A DNA stretch of 44,975 bases from Bradyrhizobium sp. 139 (GCF_023074175.1 NZ_JADPKS010000019.1:1-44975); one strand, 5' to 3'. Counted from the stretch's first letter, positions 8,568 through 17,967 are shown. The notes: generated by a model not told the origin, from the sequence alone. Translations and numbers: made by a program.

Positions 8568-9458
8568 GTGAATGAGGCCGCCTCCTTACATTTCGAGGTA
8601 CTGTCGGGACCTTATGCCGGGCTAAGCGGGAAGGCTTCTGTCGGAACGAGCCTTATCGGTAGCGGCCTCGACGCGGATATGGTTTTCGTCGAACAAGGGC
8701 TTGAGCCGCATCACCTACGTGTCACCCTCGTTGGCAATTCAATCGAGCTTGAGGCTCTTGCAGCCGTAAGCACCCCAGAGGGCGAAGGGGATATTGCCGC
8801 AGGTGAACGTGTTGTTCTTTTTCTTCCTGCCGTCATTCGTGCGGGCGCCATGTCTATTCGCTGGTCGATGCAGAATGCAGTTGAGGCTCGGTCGATCAGC
8901 CTCTCGCGCGTTTGGATCTCAGCTCTCGCCCTCGTGCTCCTCAGCTTTCTTGGCGTAGGCAGTCTCTCGACGATTTTGTTCAAAGCCAGCGGAAGTGCGC
9001 CGACCGGCATTGCGCCGCCTGCCGCAGAGCTTGTACCCAAGCTGAGCATGAACCGGCCTGACGATCGGCGAGCTCAGGCTGCAGCCGAAGTGCTGAAACA
9101 GGAAATTGATAAGGCGGGCCTGCTCGATATCAGGGTTGGTTCGGGGCCGGGTTTTGTTAGCGCTGAGGGAAAAGTCACGCCTGCAACCGTTGCGAAATGG
9201 CAGGAGCTCCAGCAATGGTTCGATGGTCGTACATACGGTGCGGTGACACTGGTGAACGGAGTGATCGTCAAGGAGGAAAAGCAGCCATCCTCAATCGCGA
9301 TCGAAGCTGTTTCGCGCGGACCCCAGCCCTATCTGCTTGTCGGTGGGCAGAAGTATTTCGTCGGCGCTCTCTTGGCCGACGGATGGGCGGTCACTCGAAT
9401 CGAGGATGGGCGTGTGCTGCTAAGCCGCAATGGCCGCGTTGTTGCCGTTCCGTATTAG
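8568..9458 (+). CDS. y4yQ: SctD-like inner-membrane ring protein (Y4yQ)
   Basis: About 296 aa. The N-terminal 110 residues look like the forkhead-associated fold of SctD/YscD proteins (FEVLSGPYAGLSGKASV, SLIGSG, GLEPHHLRV), followed by one membrane span (VWISALALVLLSFLGVGSL, about residues 118-136) and a periplasmic part with a BON/ring-like segment (LDIRVGSGPGFVSAEGKVT). This is the topology of the inner-membrane ring component that joins the secretin to the export gate. An upstream TTG (8562) also opens the frame, but GTG 8568 has GGAG at a good 8-base spacing. It follows the hairpin after the small secreted-protein genes and starts the structural part of the operon ending in rhcV. Confidence 0.75.
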   Translation: MNEAASLHFEVLSGPYAGLSGKASVGTSLIGSGLDADMVFVEQGLEPHHLRVTLVGNSIELEALAAVSTPEGEGDIAAGERVVLFLPAVIRAGAMSIRWSMQNAVEARSISLSRVWISALALVLLSFLGVGSLSTILFKASGSAPTGIAPPAAELVPKLSMNRPDDRRAQAAAEVLKQEIDKAGLLDIRVGSGPGFVSAEGKVTPATVAKWQELQQWFDGRTYGAVTLVNGVIVKEEKQPSSIAIEAVSRGPQPYLLVGGQKYFVGALLADGWAVTRIEDGRVLLSRNGRVVAVPY

Positions 9459-9493
9459 GTTTCCGGGCCCGAAGGAAGGATAAGGAGATCGTC

Positions 9494-10030
9494 ATGTCAA
9501 AGGTGTCCCCCTACGATGTCGGGCCTGGCACTGCTTCGCAGAGACTCAGCGAGCACCATCATCAACCAGTGATAGGGCCGACCATCCAACCCAATAACGG
9601 TGAGGCGGACGGTGCTCGTGCAAACGGCGAGAAGGAGCTGGCGTCGATCTGGGGCGAGGTGAACACGCGCTATATGCCGCTGGATCTAGCGATCGAAGCC
9701 GCATCGGAGGCCAAAGATATTGATGCAGTCGGGCGTGTCAGTCTCAACGAGATGCGCACTCGCATTTATGAGCTCGAGCAACGCGCTGGGGTGGCATCGC
9801 TCTACGGGCGCGATATCGCGCACGATCTACTCTCCTTCGTCACGCCAAGCCTTCGTCATCCGGACATGCTGCGGGCGGAGCGGTATAGCATTGTTCTGGA
9901 AGGTCTCGTCCATAAGCTGGCGGCCGCGCCTGCGGATCCGATAGCTGGGGGCGGTGTCGTCGTCCTACGGCAGGGACTGCACTGGCTAGCGCTGCTCCGC
10001 CGGAATCGGAATAGCTTGATCGAAGCCTAA
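9494..10030 (+). CDS. T3SS operon protein of unknown function
   Basis: A 178-aa soluble protein beginning MSKVSPYDVGPGTASQ; the start is set by AAGGAG 7 bases ahead of ATG 9494. The first 50 residues are polar and likely disordered, the rest mostly helical (ELASIWGEVNTRYMPLDLAI, RVSLNEMRTRIYELEQRAG). I do not recognise a domain. It is followed after 2 bases by a TPR protein and then rhcV. In Ysc-type systems the order sctX-sctY-sctV occurs, with SctY a TPR chaperone of SctX, so by position this could be an SctX-like early substrate; the sequence match itself is not convincing. Confidence 0.6.
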   Translation: MSKVSPYDVGPGTASQRLSEHHHQPVIGPTIQPNNGEADGARANGEKELASIWGEVNTRYMPLDLAIEAASEAKDIDAVGRVSLNEMRTRIYELEQRAGVASLYGRDIAHDLLSFVTPSLRHPDMLRAERYSIVLEGLVHKLAAAPADPIAGGGVVVLRQGLHWLALLRRNRNSLIEA

Positions 10031-10032
10031 CA

Positions 10033-10476
10033 ATGTTCAACTCCGATGGAGCGCAGCGGACGACCAACGTTTCCGAATCCGATAACGACTCACTGAGTTC
10101 CGGGCAGGAGCGCGATTTGCTCTGTACACTTTCCTATCTTCACCTTGCATGTGGGCAGAGCGCAGAATCCGTGGCTCTCTTGCGACTCATCGTCGGCAAG
10201 GACTCGCGAGATGTCGATCTATTACGGATTCTCGCCTATGCCCTCATCTTGGAAGGTCTCGGAGGTGAGGCGTTGCAGGTCATAGATAGACTGAACACAC
10301 TTGATGACGAACCCTCGGCGCGTATCTCTTTGATGCTGTTGCGTAGCCACGCCCTGCGGCGGGCCGGCCTCATAGACGAGGCGCTCGCCGCTTTCCAACG
10401 CTATGTCTCGTTGCGTGACGGCATTGGCCTGATCAATCAACGATCGGAAGGTCCCCATGACCAGCGTCCTGCGTAA
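10033..10476 (+). CDS. TPR protein (Y4yS/SctY-like)
   Basis: A 147-aa protein with two to three tetratricopeptide-like helical pairs: LLCTLSYLHLACGQSAESVA, LLRILAYALILEGLGGEALQ and LMLLRSHALRRAGLIDEALA. TPR proteins of this size serve as T3SS chaperones or export-gate adaptors. ATG 10033 is 2 bases after the preceding stop, and the 3' end overlaps the rhcV start by 20 bases, indicating translational coupling. Position between an unassigned protein and rhcV suggests a chaperone for either; y4yS of Sinorhizobium strain NGR234 is the likely counterpart, though there it follows rhcV. Confidence 0.65.
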   Translation: MFNSDGAQRTTNVSESDNDSLSSGQERDLLCTLSYLHLACGQSAESVALLRLIVGKDSRDVDLLRILAYALILEGLGGEALQVIDRLNTLDDEPSARISLMLLRSHALRRAGLIDEALAAFQRYVSLRDGIGLINQRSEGPHDQRPA

Positions 10477-12580
10477 GATCATTGCGCGCGCGTCGGCCAG
10501 CTCCGATTTGATGGTCGCGTTGATGCTGCTTCTGACGGTCGGCATGATGATCATGCCGATCCCGATAGTGGCGATCGATACGCTCGTCGGCTTCAATCTC
10601 GGCTTCGCCATATTGCTGCTGATGGTCGCTCTCTATATTAGCACTCCACTTGATTTCTCGTCCTTGCCAGGCGTCATTCTGATTTCCACGGTATTCCGTC
10701 TGGCGCTCACCGTATCAACGACGCGGCTGATCTTGGCTGAGGGGGATGCGGGCAGCATCATTCGCACGTTCGGTGATTTCGTCATATCGGGAAATATCGT
10801 CGTCGGCATTGTCATATTTTTAGTCGTGACCATGGTGCAGTTCATCGTCGTGGCCAAGGGGGCTGAACGCGTGGCGGAGGTGGCGGCGCGGTTCACGCTC
10901 GATGCTCTGCCAGGCAAGCAGATGGGAATCGATGCGGAATTGCGCAATGGCCATATCGATCAGAACGAAGCCCGCAGCCGGCGCGCTACATTGGAGAAAG
11001 AAAGCCAGCTTTACGGGGCTATGGATGGCGCCATGAAGTTCGTGAAGGGCGACGCCATCGCAGGATTGGTCGTTATCTGCGTCAACATGCTGGGCGGGAT
11101 CACCATCGGCCTGCTCTCAAAGGGCATGTCTTTCCAGGCGGCGCTGCATCAATATACCCTGCTGACCATAGGTGATGCGTTAATCTCACAAATTCCCTCG
11201 CTGCTGCTCTCGATTACAGCTGCGACAATCATCACTCGTGTAAATGGGGTTGTAAGGCTCAATCTTGGGACCGACATCGTTAACCAGCTCACAGCAAACT
11301 CGCACGCATTGCGGCTGTCTGCTTGCGTCCTCGTTGTAATGGGGGCTATTCCGGGTTTTCCGCTCCCTGTCTTTCTCGTCTTGGCTGCAGTCTTTGCGGC
11401 AGCGAGCTTTGCCGACGGTGGGACCCAAAGCGGCAAGAAAAGCGCTGATGTCTCTCGCCCGGCTCCCACACAGTCTAACAAGGAAATCGTGCCTGCGGAG
11501 GCGCTTCCCGTCGCGTTGTTCCTTGCGTCAAGTCTGACACGGGCGATCGACAAAGAAGAATTGCAACAGCACATTGCACGCGTTTCGGGACTGATCTCGT
11601 CTGATCTCGGCATCACAATTCCGCGCATCCCCATCGAGGTCGACGAGCGCTTGCCAGACTTGCAGTACAGGGTGGATGTCGAGGGCGTGCCCGTCGAGCA
11701 GGAGTTAATTGATCCAACGCAGCTCGCACTCCACGACGATCCGGCCAACATTGAATTGAGTGGCATCCCGTTTCGGCATGACCGGGAGACGGATCAAATC
11801 TGGATTGAACAGAGCAATGCACCGGCTCTCAAAGCAGCCGGCATCGGGCACCACCGTCCCATTGAAATCCTGGCCTTGCGCGTCCATTCGGCGTTGACCC
11901 GCTATGCACAGTGCTTGGTGGGTATCCAGGAGACGCGCCAGTTGCTGGCCCGCATGGAGACGGAATATTCCGATCTGGTCAAGGAGGTGTTGCGTACGAC
12001 GCCGATCCCTAAAGTAGCCGACGTCTTGCGGCGCCTCCTGGAGGAGGGTATTCCGATCCGGAACACACGGCTGGTCTTGGAAGCATTGGCCGAATGGAGC
12101 GGACGTGAACAAAACGTCGTCTTGCTCACGGAACATGTTCGCTCCGGTCTGAGACGGCAAATCTGCCACCGGTATGCCAACGCACACCGCGTCGTGCCCG
12201 TCTTTATCATCGAACGTCAAACCGAGGATATCGTGCGCAGCGCGGTTCGAGAGACTGCCAAAGGACCCTACCTGGTTTTGAGCGACGGGCAAAGCGAGGC
12301 GCTGCTCTCAAAAATGCGTCAGATCCATTCGAACGTAGTTCGGGGGCAGATCAAGCCCGTTATCCTTGCTTCGATGGATATACGACGCTTTGTCCGCGGC
12401 TTTCTCACCCGTAATGGGATCGATCTTGCTGTTCTATCCTATCAGGACCTTGCCTCGGACTTCACAATCCAGCCTGTTGGATCCATCACACTCGCAGCTG
12501 CAAAGGACGACGACGCCCCGTCCGAGGAACTCAGCAACACGCTCCTTGCAGCCGATTCACAGTCGCAGCAGTCAATCTAA
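10457..12580 (+). CDS. rhcV: RhcV (SctV) export-gate protein
   Basis: 707 aa, the normal size of SctV/FlhA. The N-terminal half holds about seven membrane spans (for example LMLLLTVGMMIMPIPIVAI and VGFNLGFAILLLMVALYI) and the family signature RFTLDALPGKQMGID near residues 145-159, with VKGDAIAGLVV further on. The C-terminal half is the cytoplasmic nonameric ring domain that docks chaperone-substrate complexes (DPTQLALHD, RNTRLVLEALAEW, RQICHRYAN). Upstream overlap with the TPR gene and GGAAGG ahead of ATG 10457 support the start. It is the inner-membrane gate of the T3SS, transcribed from the tts box at 7805. Confidence 0.95.
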   Translation: MTSVLRKIIARASASSDLMVALMLLLTVGMMIMPIPIVAIDTLVGFNLGFAILLLMVALYISTPLDFSSLPGVILISTVFRLALTVSTTRLILAEGDAGSIIRTFGDFVISGNIVVGIVIFLVVTMVQFIVVAKGAERVAEVAARFTLDALPGKQMGIDAELRNGHIDQNEARSRRATLEKESQLYGAMDGAMKFVKGDAIAGLVVICVNMLGGITIGLLSKGMSFQAALHQYTLLTIGDALISQIPSLLLSITAATIITRVNGVVRLNLGTDIVNQLTANSHALRLSACVLVVMGAIPGFPLPVFLVLAAVFAAASFADGGTQSGKKSADVSRPAPTQSNKEIVPAEALPVALFLASSLTRAIDKEELQQHIARVSGLISSDLGITIPRIPIEVDERLPDLQYRVDVEGVPVEQELIDPTQLALHDDPANIELSGIPFRHDRETDQIWIEQSNAPALKAAGIGHHRPIEILALRVHSALTRYAQCLVGIQETRQLLARMETEYSDLVKEVLRTTPIPKVADVLRRLLEEGIPIRNTRLVLEALAEWSGREQNVVLLTEHVRSGLRRQICHRYANAHRVVPVFIIERQTEDIVRSAVRETAKGPYLVLSDGQSEALLSKMRQIHSNVVRGQIKPVILASMDIRRFVRGFLTRNGIDLAVLSYQDLASDFTIQPVGSITLAAAKDDDAPSEELSNTLLAADSQSQQSI

Positions 12581-12590
12581 GAAGGACCGC

Positions 12591-12988
12591 ATGAATTCAC
12601 CTCGTAAGGCAGTGCGGTGGCACTTGGGTTCATTTTGTCTGCTTTCGTGCTCGGCTCTCTTCGCCGCTCTGGGGCTCTGCAGTTGCGCTAGCTGGGATAG
12701 ACCAGCTCTTCAAATGCAAGCGACGCCGGCGCCAAAGTTGCTCGGCGCCAAAGATATCGATCCAGCTATGCGCGAACGCATTGAGTGCGCGATCGGCCGG
12801 ACTCCTGACCAGGAGCTTTGCGCGATGCGCTGAAGCAAAAAAGCGCGGAAGATCCATGCAGCGGATCGGTCTTGCGTGTCGATGCGAAAGCGCCTCGCAT
12901 TGAGTGCTCGCCAACGTCTGCCTGGACCTGCGATTTATATGCGCTCAAGACCAAATGCGTTAACTCGACAACGTGGGACGCTTGGTGA
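12591..12988 (+). pseudogene. frameshifted small lipoprotein gene
   Basis: ATG 12591, 10 bases after the rhcV stop and behind GAAGGA, opens an 80-aa frame with a signal peptide and lipobox-like end (LFAALGLCSC), stopping at 12833. The downstream +2 frame continues with GC-rich, protein-like sequence (LRDALKQKSAEDPCSG, KAPRIECSPTSAWTCDLYAL, KCVNSTTWDAW) to a stop at 12988. Joining the two near 12805-12815 gives a cysteine-rich lipoprotein of about 130 aa. So the gene seems broken by a one-base indel, unless the short form is real or the frame is recoded. A small lipoprotein at the end of a T3SS operon could be a pilotin-like protein, but this is only positional. Confidence 0.55.
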
Positions 12989-13935
12989 GCCACAACCGCA
13001 ATACAAGCAATCGCGACAGCGCAGCGTATTCCGATTTCGCGTAACCAAATCACGTTGTCCGCAACGATCGGTGCACGATATCGCGCAATGCAAGCACCCG
13101 CCCGCTGCGCTGGCGCTGCCGCCCTACAGAAGTGGCCCGGGCATAGCTAATAGTAGCGGACGTAGTAGTTCTGTTGTCTCGATTACCAACTAGGTGAGCA
13201 GGGCCTTTTTGGGAAACACGCCTCGTGCGCGCTAAGTGCGGCAGGGAACTGCTGCCGGCATAAGAGAAATTTGATACAGTTTGATTTTGCGACGCGCCTC
13301 TCTTGCGCTAGCCCCGTTACGTGCGGCAAGCGTGGTGCTTGGGCTGGTGCGGACTCCCGGCAAAGCGGTGTCGAAACCCGCTCGTAAGATCCGTGTGTTC
13401 GTCTCCTGGCTTGCTCGTGGGCAGGAAGTCTCACGTCACGCTTTACCCGGCATAGCACCCAGCGTGAACTCGAAATTGATCGGCTGATTGGGCTTTTCCT
13501 GCATACGCCATGGCCGATATCAGGTGTGATGCAGGGATTTGCCGCATCGTTATGCCGCCGACTTGCGACTCGGCACCCGCTGGAGCTCGTCAGGATGTAC
13601 AAAGAAATTTCCGAACGCCTATGCGATGAGCCAGTCAATCCGTCCTCGTCCACTCCGGATGGAATAGGCTGATTGCCTGGCGGCAGATTACGTAAACAAT
13701 AGCGGCAGTCGGTTGGTGTTGCGAAGGTGATGAATTGCACCTGCGCCGCTGCCGGGCGCGCCCGCCGCGGCAATCGTTCGAAAAGATCGAGCGCCGCCGT
13801 GCGGTTAGATCCTGCCGGCCGAGCACTACATTTTCACAGATGGTCCCTCCGCGCGCGGGCGTCCGAAGCCGACCATGACGCGCCGACGGCTGAGTGAAAA
13901 CAGGATTGACAGCTCCTTGCAACGGGATGGCCGCT
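12989..13935. other. long intergenic stretch with one orphan reading frame
   Basis: About 950 bases. A plus-strand frame from 13388 to the stop at 13672 reads protein-like (ELEIDRLIGLFLHTPWPISG, then HPLELVRMYKEISERLCDEP) but has no good start codon or ribosome site, so it may be the tail of a decayed gene. I do not recognise it. Nothing else is supported. Confidence 0.4.
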
Positions 13936-16566
13936 TCACAGCTCAAGCGCATGGTCCGCGAGCACCTGACGCGTCAGCGCGCCCTTGATCTCGCGGACGA
14001 TCTCATCGCGGATCTGCGCTCCGAACTGCCGCTCGGCATCGCTGTTCCCGATTAGCTCATGACCGGCGAGCCGTTGCTGGAGGCGGCTGTCGAACTCCTC
14101 CCCCATCGCCTCGAGGAGTCGATGCTGCATCTGTGCATGGGGTTCGGGTGCGATCCGGCTCAGCACCGTCTCCCAGGGTTGCCACCGAGTTGCCAGATAG
14201 TCGGCCAACCCCGTCTCCTCCTCGTCGCGCACCCGCATCTCAGCCGTGCTGAGGTCGTACTCAGTGACCCAGGAGACGCCGAAGAAGCGCATGTCCGGGG
14301 CGATGTGCCGTAACTCAAGCCGCTCGCGCAGCTTGACCTGATAGGCCAGATAGACTTCGATCTCGTCGACAAAGCGGAGCGAGTTGACCTTCTCCCTGGC
14401 GATCTGCTCGAGCGCGTCCAGGCGGAACAGGACGCGGCCCTGCTGGACGAGATCGTCAAGCCGATTGTCATAGGCGCCATCCTCGACTTCAGCGTTTAAG
14501 CGTGCGGTCTGCATGCCGTTCCAGGTTAAAGTGATGCGATCCTCGCAGCTCTCGCTCGCTTCGAAAGCCAGCTGAAAGTACTGCTGGCGCAATTGCGGCC
14601 TGGTCGCCGCCTGCCGCAGATCCTCAATCACGGCCTGCCGGAACTGGGGATTGCCAGAATTTACGGTGTCCCGCAGCCTGTCGAGGAAGCGCGCGTATTC
14701 CGGCGCACCCGCCTCGTCGGCGAAGTTCTGCCAGGCGGCCAGAACCTCCGGCTCCCCCTCGACCCAGTCGGCCACAGCCTGCGCCAGCGGCCGCTCATGA
14801 TTCACCGCCGGTTCCCGGCCCATTGAGAAGAAGACCCGAGGGCCGGTATAGCCTCGCGCATTCAGGGCCATCGCCAGATTCGTCTGCACCCGCTCGGGCA
14901 GCGGATTATCCTCCAGATAAACCATACACCCAGAATCTAGCTGCGTTAGCAGGGTCTCCGGCAGGCTGGCTAACCGGTTGTCTCGCACCTCGAGCACCTG
15001 GAGCTCGGCCGGGAGGGTCTCGGGCAAGCTGGTCAGCCTGTTGCCGCCGGCATGAAACCTCTGGAGCTCAGGCGGGAGCGTCTCGGGCAGGCTAGTCAGC
15101 CGGTTGTCACGGACGAAGAGCAACTGGAGCTCGGCGGGGAGGCTCTCGGGCAGGCGGGTCAGCCGGTTGCCGTCGGCTTCGAGCTCTTGGAGTTCGGGCG
15201 GTAGGGTATCGGGCAGGCTGGTCAGCCGGTTGCCGCCGACCTCAAGTAACTGAAGTCCAGTCGGAAGGGTCTCCGGCAGGCTGGTCAGCCGGTTACCGCG
15301 AACATCGAGCTGCTGGAGCTCGGCCGGCAGGGTTTCAGGCAGGCTGGTCAGCCGGTTGCTGGAGACGGCGAGTGTCTGAAGGCCATCCGGAAGTGTTACG
15401 GGCAGGCTGGTTAGCTCATTGCCGCCGATGGCGAGTAACTGAAGTGCCGCCGGCAAGGTGTCAGGCAGGCTTGTCATGCGATTGCCGCGGACGTCGAGCG
15501 TCCGGAGTTCGGCCGGTAGGTTGTCGGGCAGGTGCATCAACTCGTTTTCGCTGACGTCGAGCGTCCGGAGATCGGGCGGAAAGGCGGGGGGCAAGGTCGT
15601 CAGGCACAGGTATGGTAGCTCCAGCCGTGCATAGACGTCGCCGGCCTCTCCCCAGGCTTTGATTCGTCTTACCGCCTCTTGCCGGTCCTCGTCTTCTGTC
15701 TGCTCCTCCTCGCCAGCCCAACTGTTCAGGATTTCGTCAAGCTGCGATTGCTGGAGGACGGGGCCTTCAACGTTCGTCGGACCGCCAGCAGGGCCGGCGG
15801 GGGAGACCCGCCCGTCGCTCAAGGCTTGGACCCACTGCGCCCCTGCCGGGGCTAACCAGTGCCCTTCTTCTGAAGTATTGCCATCGCCGGGCCATGGCCG
15901 TGGGTCGAGGAACGATCCCCCGTGATTATGCTCCCAAGGAACAGTGGAGGTCGTTGGCCAATCATCATCGGCGTTCGCCCACGAATACTCCTGCTGGTCG
16001 ACACTATGCGTCGGCAAGTGGACCGCTGAGTCCAGGCCGTGCCAGTAGTCGGTTGAAGTATTGCCATCGCCAGGCCATGCTCGTCGGTCGAGGAGCGATC
16101 CCCCGTGATTATGCTCCCAAGGAACACTGGGGGGCGTTGGCCAATCATCATCGGCGTTCGCCCACGAATACTCCTGCTGGTCGACACTATGCGTCGGCAA
16201 GTGGACAGCTGAATCCCGGCCGTGCCAAGAGTCCGTCGGACTGAAACTGCCGGCTGGCAACTGGCCACCGCGACTTGCGGCCGCAAAAAGCACATGCTGA
16301 TTGCTCCCCTGTTCAGATTCGGTGGGCGGATTCCACGTCGACCGCGAGGTGCCTTCCCCGTGGTCCAACCAGTCCGCATCCCTGTTCGACACATTATAAG
16401 GGTCGCCGCGACGATTTGCATTGCGGGGCGGGCGCTCGCGCAGGTGCAACTCGTTCAGGTGCTGCTGAAACCCCGCTTGGTCAACTGGGAGCTGTTGCAG
16501 CTCGTCGTAGTCCGTCCGGGCGAAATCCGGGGGCTCGAATTGGACGAAATTGTGGAACGGATCCAT
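13936..16566 (-). CDS. NopM/IpaH-type NEL E3 ubiquitin ligase effector
   Basis: 876 aa. Residues about 1-290 are polar with an in-frame duplication of 61 residues; about 320-540 hold nine to ten 20-residue leucine-rich repeats (NRLTSLPETLPAELQ type); the rest is a novel E3 ligase (NEL) domain with SESCEDRITLTWNGMQTA. The Cys of CED (Cys674) fits the CxD catalytic motif of IpaH/SspH/NopM ligases, which move ubiquitin to host targets; the repeats choose the substrate and hold the ligase inactive. A TTG at 16590 also opens the frame, but ATG 16566 has AAGGAG at good spacing. A tts box lies 61 bp upstream. It belongs to the NopM family, of which Bradyrhizobium strains often carry several; the exact member is not decided. 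Confidence 0.9.
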   Translation of the reverse strand: MDPFHNFVQFEPPDFARTDYDELQQLPVDQAGFQQHLNELHLRERPPRNANRRGDPYNVSNRDADWLDHGEGTSRSTWNPPTESEQGSNQHVLFAAASRGGQLPAGSFSPTDSWHGRDSAVHLPTHSVDQQEYSWANADDDWPTPPSVPWEHNHGGSLLDRRAWPGDGNTSTDYWHGLDSAVHLPTHSVDQQEYSWANADDDWPTTSTVPWEHNHGGSFLDPRPWPGDGNTSEEGHWLAPAGAQWVQALSDGRVSPAGPAGGPTNVEGPVLQQSQLDEILNSWAGEEEQTEDEDRQEAVRRIKAWGEAGDVYARLELPYLCLTTLPPAFPPDLRTLDVSENELMHLPDNLPAELRTLDVRGNRMTSLPDTLPAALQLLAIGGNELTSLPVTLPDGLQTLAVSSNRLTSLPETLPAELQQLDVRGNRLTSLPETLPTGLQLLEVGGNRLTSLPDTLPPELQELEADGNRLTRLPESLPAELQLLFVRDNRLTSLPETLPPELQRFHAGGNRLTSLPETLPAELQVLEVRDNRLASLPETLLTQLDSGCMVYLEDNPLPERVQTNLAMALNARGYTGPRVFFSMGREPAVNHERPLAQAVADWVEGEPEVLAAWQNFADEAGAPEYARFLDRLRDTVNSGNPQFRQAVIEDLRQAATRPQLRQQYFQLAFEASESCEDRITLTWNGMQTARLNAEVEDGAYDNRLDDLVQQGRVLFRLDALEQIAREKVNSLRFVDEIEVYLAYQVKLRERLELRHIAPDMRFFGVSWVTEYDLSTAEMRVRDEEETGLADYLATRWQPWETVLSRIAPEPHAQMQHRLLEAMGEEFDSRLQQRLAGHELIGNSDAERQFGAQIRDEIVREIKGALTRQVLADHALEL
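14945..15600 (-). repeat. 60-bp leucine-rich-repeat coding array
   Basis: Nine to ten consecutive 60-base units code the 20-residue repeats of the NEL effector. Units such as those for RGNRLTSLPETLP recur with only a few base changes, so the DNA is prone to unit gain or loss. Confidence 0.85.
15872..16237 (-). repeat. 183-bp in-frame tandem duplication
   Basis: Positions 15872-16054 and 16055-16237 are two nearly identical 183-base copies (both start GAAGTATTGCCATCGCC). They code a 61-residue repeat of the effector N-terminal region including VDQQEYSWANADDDWP and WEHNHGGS. Few base differences suggest a recent duplication. Confidence 0.9.
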
Positions 16567-16627
16567 CGGATTCTCCTTTGGCAGATCCAACAGCTAACGC
16601 CGGGCCCAGATCGACACCTTCTCCCTA

Positions 16628-16655
16628 GGAGGCTTAGCTTTCGAGAAGCTGACGG
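16628..16655 (-). promoter_or_regulatory. tts box upstream of the NEL effector
   Basis: On the minus strand the core reads GTCAGCTTCTCGAAAGCT followed by AAGCC, a perfect tts box 61 bp from ATG 16566. Confidence 0.92.
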
Positions 16656-16728
16656 TGCGCAGCTACGCGAACCTCCTCCGAATGAGTGGACACCTGTAGT
16701 AGGCTCAGAGAGAGCCAGGACGCGTCGA

Positions 16729-17505
16729 ATGGAAGTACGTCAACGTCGATTGTTTACCGAGGAGTACAAGCGGCAGGCGGCTGAGCTTCTGGTGTCGAGT
16801 GGCCGATCGATCAGAGCCGTTGGCAAGGAACTCGGTCTGCGCGGTTCGGTGCTGCGGCGCTGCGTTGAGAAGCTCCGGCAGGAGCCGGCATCGGCGACGC
16901 GGCGCCACAACACGCAGGCGGCGCCGATGTCGGCGGACCAGGCTCCCGAGATCGCCCGTTTGCGCGAGGAGAACGAGCGGATGCCCATCGAGCGGGACAT
17001 TCTAAAAAGTCGATCGCGATCTTTGCCGGAACGCGGACACGAGCTTCCGCTTCATCGAGGACCATCGCGATACCTACCCGGCGGCTGATGTGCGCCGTGC
17101 TCGAGGTCTCGCCGGCCGGCTATCACGCCTGGCGCGAGCGTCCGGACAGAGCACGCACGACCACCAATGCTGCGCTCTTGACTTGACTGATATTCGACAG
17201 GTTCATCAGGACAGCGGCGCTCGGGGACGGCAACCCACGGGTCCATGCCGCGCTGCGGGCACAGGGACTTGGCGCCAGCCGTGGCCGGATCGAATGCCTC
17301 ATGCATCGGCACGGCATCGGCGCCATCATGGCCCGGCCGCACCGCGTTGCCGACAGCCGTCATGGCCTCACGATCGCGCCAAACCTCATCGATCGCAACT
17401 TTAGGGCCGCAGCAGCGAACCGGATCTGGCTCGCCGACATCACTTACGTTTCGACTGCAGATGGCTGCTGTACCTGGCGGCGATCATGGACCTCTGTCAA
17501 CGGGC
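16729..17505 (+). pseudogene. IS3-family transposase, frameshifted
   Basis: The first part reads OrfA (VRQRRLFTEEYKRQAAELLV, AVGKELGL, then EIARLREENER). OrfB follows in other frames: VLEVSPAGYHAWRERP, NLIDRNFRAAAANRIWLADI with TYVSTADG, and LYLAAIMDLC (about 17470-17505), where it breaks off. An in-frame stop interrupts OrfB near 17180 and several indels are visible. The catalytic core after the first Asp is incomplete, so the element is dead. It lies 75 bp behind the effector promoter, facing away from it. Confidence 0.7.
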
Positions 17506-17564
17506 AGCGAACTTTCCGTGAGAATGTCCAGATTTCCCTGGGTGACGCGATTGTGGTTCGGGGA

Positions 17565-17967
17565 TCAGCCGCTATCGGAATCGTCATTGGTCCTTCCAGG
17601 CGGGCGGCCGCGGCGCTTGGGCTGCGGCGGATTTGTGAGCGGGCGCGAGCGGACGTTTTCCGGGACGAGAGCGGCGTGCTGGCGGAGCCGATAGCTCGAT
17701 CCCTCGATTTGGATAACAATTGCGTGGTGAAGCAGTCGATCAAGCAATGCTGTGGCCGGTTCGGAGTGAGGATCATCGCGCCCTTGTCATAGCGGGCGTT
17801 GACCAACTGGAAGAACAGATTGCCGCCGCCAGGCACGACCGGGAGGTAACCGATCTCGTCGACGACAAGGAGGGAGGCAAGGGCGAGGAACCGCAGGCGC
17901 TCGCGCAAAGTGGCGGTGACGATGTCCGCGAGCGTGGCGAACGCGACGCTCTTTCCCGCCCCTCTGA
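17565..17967 (-). pseudogene. IS21-family IstB ATPase fragment
   Basis: Minus-strand frames give ATLADIVTATLRERLRFLAL, LLVVDEIGYLPVVPGGG (Walker B) and NLFFQLVNARYDKGAMILT, then in a second frame LDRLLHHAIVIQIEGSSYRL and a proline/arginine-rich C-terminus. This is the IstB helper ATPase of an IS21 element without its N-terminal half and with a frameshift near 17750. The 5' side is fused to an IS110 remnant so that one open frame crosses the junction. Confidence 0.7.

Noticed and set aside
16567..16590. TTG start giving eight extra residues on the NEL effector
   Set aside because: ATG 16566 has a strong AAGGAG at proper spacing, which lies inside the extension.
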